In this document: positions 4,863 to 6,145 of the stretch, in pieces
Position numbering within the stretch: the stretch's first letter is position 1
Layout of the letters: every line of letters begins with the position of its first letter
Source: an uncultured Sphingomonas sp.
GTDB lineage: Bacteria > Pseudomonadota > Alphaproteobacteria > Sphingomonadales > Sphingomonadaceae
Reading direction: 5' to 3'
DNA: 6,145 nt
Assembly: GCA_946886845.1 (NCBI GenBank)
Contig: CAMPJH010000096.1
Location: forward strand, 1 to 6,145
Made by a program: the position numbers and the translations under genes
The notes under the pieces: model-generated
The model's input: the letters and a program-made list of their open reading frames with translations, nothing else
The model's database searches: none
What the model was told of the DNA's origin: nothing

Positions 4863-6145
4863 GGCGCGATCTGGAACTCGATTCCCTGAGCCAGCGGCAG
4901 CTCGGTCCCGTAATTGATCGTATTGGTCTGGCGCCGCATGTAGGCGCGCCAGCTGTCGGAGCCGCTCTCGCGGCCGCCGCCGGTTTCCTTCTCGCCGCCG
5001 AACGCTCCGCCGATCTCGGCGCCCGACGGCCCGATATTGACGTTGGCAATCCCGCAGTCCGAGCCGGCGGCCGATAGGAAGCGCTCGGCTTCCCTCAGGT
5101 CGTTTGTGAAGATTGATGAGCTAAGCCCTTGCGATACCGAATTGTTGAGAGCGATAGCCTGATCAAGATCGGAATAGCGCAGAACGTAGAGGATCGGGGC
5201 GAAAGTCTCCTGCAGGATCGGCCCTTCCTGGGCGGGTACCTCGACCAAGGCGGGACGGACGTAAAAGCCGCCCGCCACGGGATCGACGCGCTCGACCGCT
5301 TCCCCGAGGACCTTTCGCATCGCCTCGAACGCCGCTTCGTCGATCAATGGCCCGACCAAAGTTCCCGGCTGGCGCGGGTCACCGACCCTGACCCGCGCGA
5401 ACAGCGACTTCACCCGATCAATCAAGGCGTCGGCGATGCTTTCGTGAACGATCAGGCGCCGAAGCGTCGTGCAGCGCTGCCCAGCGGTCCCCGCCGCCGC
5501 GAACAAGGTTGCGCGCTCGGCAAGATCGAGATCGGCGCTCGGAGCGACGATCATGGCGTTGTTGCCGCCAAGCTCGAGGAGGGTGCGACCGAATCGTTCG
5601 GCAACCCGCGGGCCGACGACGCGGCCCATCGCCGTCGATCCGGTCGCCGAGATCAGGGCCACGCGGGAGTCGTCGACCAACGCCTCGCCGACCTCGCGGC
5701 CGCCCTGGAGGGACTGGAGCAGCCCGTCCGGCGCGTCACCAAAGCGCTCGAGGGCGCGGCGCGCGAGGGCCATCACCGCCTCGGCGGTCAGCGGCACCTT
5801 CTCGCTGGGCTTCCACAGGGCCGGGTCGCCGCAGACCAGCGCCAGCGCCGCGTTCCAAGCCCACACCGCGACCGGGAAATTGAAGGCGGTGATGACACCG
5901 ACGGGTCCGAGCGGTTGCCATTGCTCGATCATCCGGTGGTTCGGCCGCTCGCTGGCGATGGTCAGGCCGTAGAGCTGGCGCGACAGGCCGACCGCGAAGT
6001 CGCAGATGTCGATCATCTCCTGGACCTCGCCGAGGCTCTCCTGGAAGATCTTGCCACATTCGAGCGTCACGAGCCGCGCCAGGGGCTCCTTCGCCAGGCG
6101 CAGCTCCTCTCCCAGGAGCCTGACCAGCTCGCCGCGCCTCGGCGC
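4859..6145 (-). CDS. ALDH7-type aldehyde dehydrogenase, likely alpha-aminoadipic semialdehyde dehydrogenase (N-terminus missing)
   Basis: NAD(P)-dependent dehydrogenase resembling human ALDH7A1 and bacterial AmaB, which oxidise alpha-aminoadipic semialdehyde to aminoadipate in lysine breakdown. The visible part is 428 residues, and about 75-80 should lie past the edge. A GTG at 6070 is not the start: the frame stays open to 6145 and encodes ALDH7-like sequence (RGELVRLLGEELR). In visible numbering: Asn89 in AFNFP, cofactor Lys112 in WKPSE, the NAD loop ATGSTAMG, general base Glu191 in LELGGNN and nucleophile Cys225 in GTAGQRC. ALDH7 hallmarks include GEVQE near the left, SGAEIGGAFGGEKETGGGRE and YMRRQTNTINY near the end, and the C-terminus LAQGIEFQ. 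No other lysine-catabolism gene is in view, so the substrate rests on family resemblance. The chain ends tail-to-tail with the EAL gene. Confidence 0.93.
   Translation of the reverse strand, partial: APRRGELVRLLGEELRLAKEPLARLVTLECGKIFQESLGEVQEMIDICDFAVGLSRQLYGLTIASERPNHRMIEQWQPLGPVGVITAFNFPVAVWAWNAALALVCGDPALWKPSEKVPLTAEAVMALARRALERFGDAPDGLLQSLQGGREVGEALVDDSRVALISATGSTAMGRVVGPRVAERFGRTLLELGGNNAMIVAPSADLDLAERATLFAAAGTAGQRCTTLRRLIVHESIADALIDRVKSLFARVRVGDPRQPGTLVGPLIDEAAFEAMRKVLGEAVERVDPVAGGFYVRPALVEVPAQEGPILQETFAPILYVLRYSDLDQAIALNNSVSQGLSSSIFTNDLREAERFLSAAGSDCGIANVNIGPSGAEIGGAFGGEKETGGGRESGSDSWRAYMRRQTNTINYGTELPLAQGIEFQIAP

Noticed and set aside
6068..6070. GTG as the start of the aldehyde dehydrogenase
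   Set aside because: The frame remains open to the window edge and the upstream codons match the ALDH7 N-terminal region; the GTG is an internal valine.
1..6145. Mobile element, CRISPR array, tRNA/rRNA or defence system
   Set aside because: No repeat-spacer pattern, no transposase or integrase motifs, no recognisable RNA gene, and codon style looks uniform across all genes.

Overview
The window is GC-rich, tightly packed DNA with strongly G/C-biased third codon positions, and it reads as a chromosomal segment of an alphaproteobacterium. The protein set (YdjA-type nitroreductase, two-domain Sua5, tandem PilZ protein, stand-alone receiver plus EAL protein, ALDH7-type dehydrogenase) suggests a sphingomonad. 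That placement is inference from protein style; there is no marker gene here. I see no rRNA, tRNA, CRISPR array, insertion sequence or prophage gene.

Layout, left to right: (1) the 5' end of a POT-family peptide transporter on the minus strand, cut by the left edge; (2) a plus-strand run of an FMN nitroreductase, a short YtrA-type GntR repressor with its own promoter/operator, and, 19 bp on, Sua5/TsaC, which makes threonylcarbamoyl-AMP for tRNA t6A; (3) a minus-strand pair, a tandem PilZ protein followed by msrA, which ends tail-to-tail on Sua5; (4) a plus-strand pair, a stand-alone receiver protein and an EAL phosphodiesterase joined by an ATGA overlap and transcribed away from the PilZ gene; (5) a minus-strand ALDH7-type (alpha-aminoadipic semialdehyde) dehydrogenase that runs off the right edge without its N-terminus.

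The centre, about 2851-4862, is a compact cyclic-di-GMP signalling unit: a two-PilZ candidate receptor faces a receiver/EAL pair that together carry the domains of a RocR-type regulator split into two polypeptides. The 120-bp divergent region between them holds several short inverted repeats that could co-regulate both sides. The second regulatory point is the GntR gene, whose TTGACG/TATTAT-like promoter is overlaid by a TGCTGT-N6-ACAGCA inverted repeat and should start transcription at or next to the ATG, implying a leaderless, autorepressed mRNA. Both convergent gene pairs (sua5/msrA and EAL/ALDH) end with their stop codons interlocked in a single CTAG, leaving no space between them for a terminator.

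Most of the window is ordinary core metabolism and housekeeping. I find no clearly undescribed system; the split receiver/EAL plus tandem PilZ arrangement is the best candidate for follow-up.
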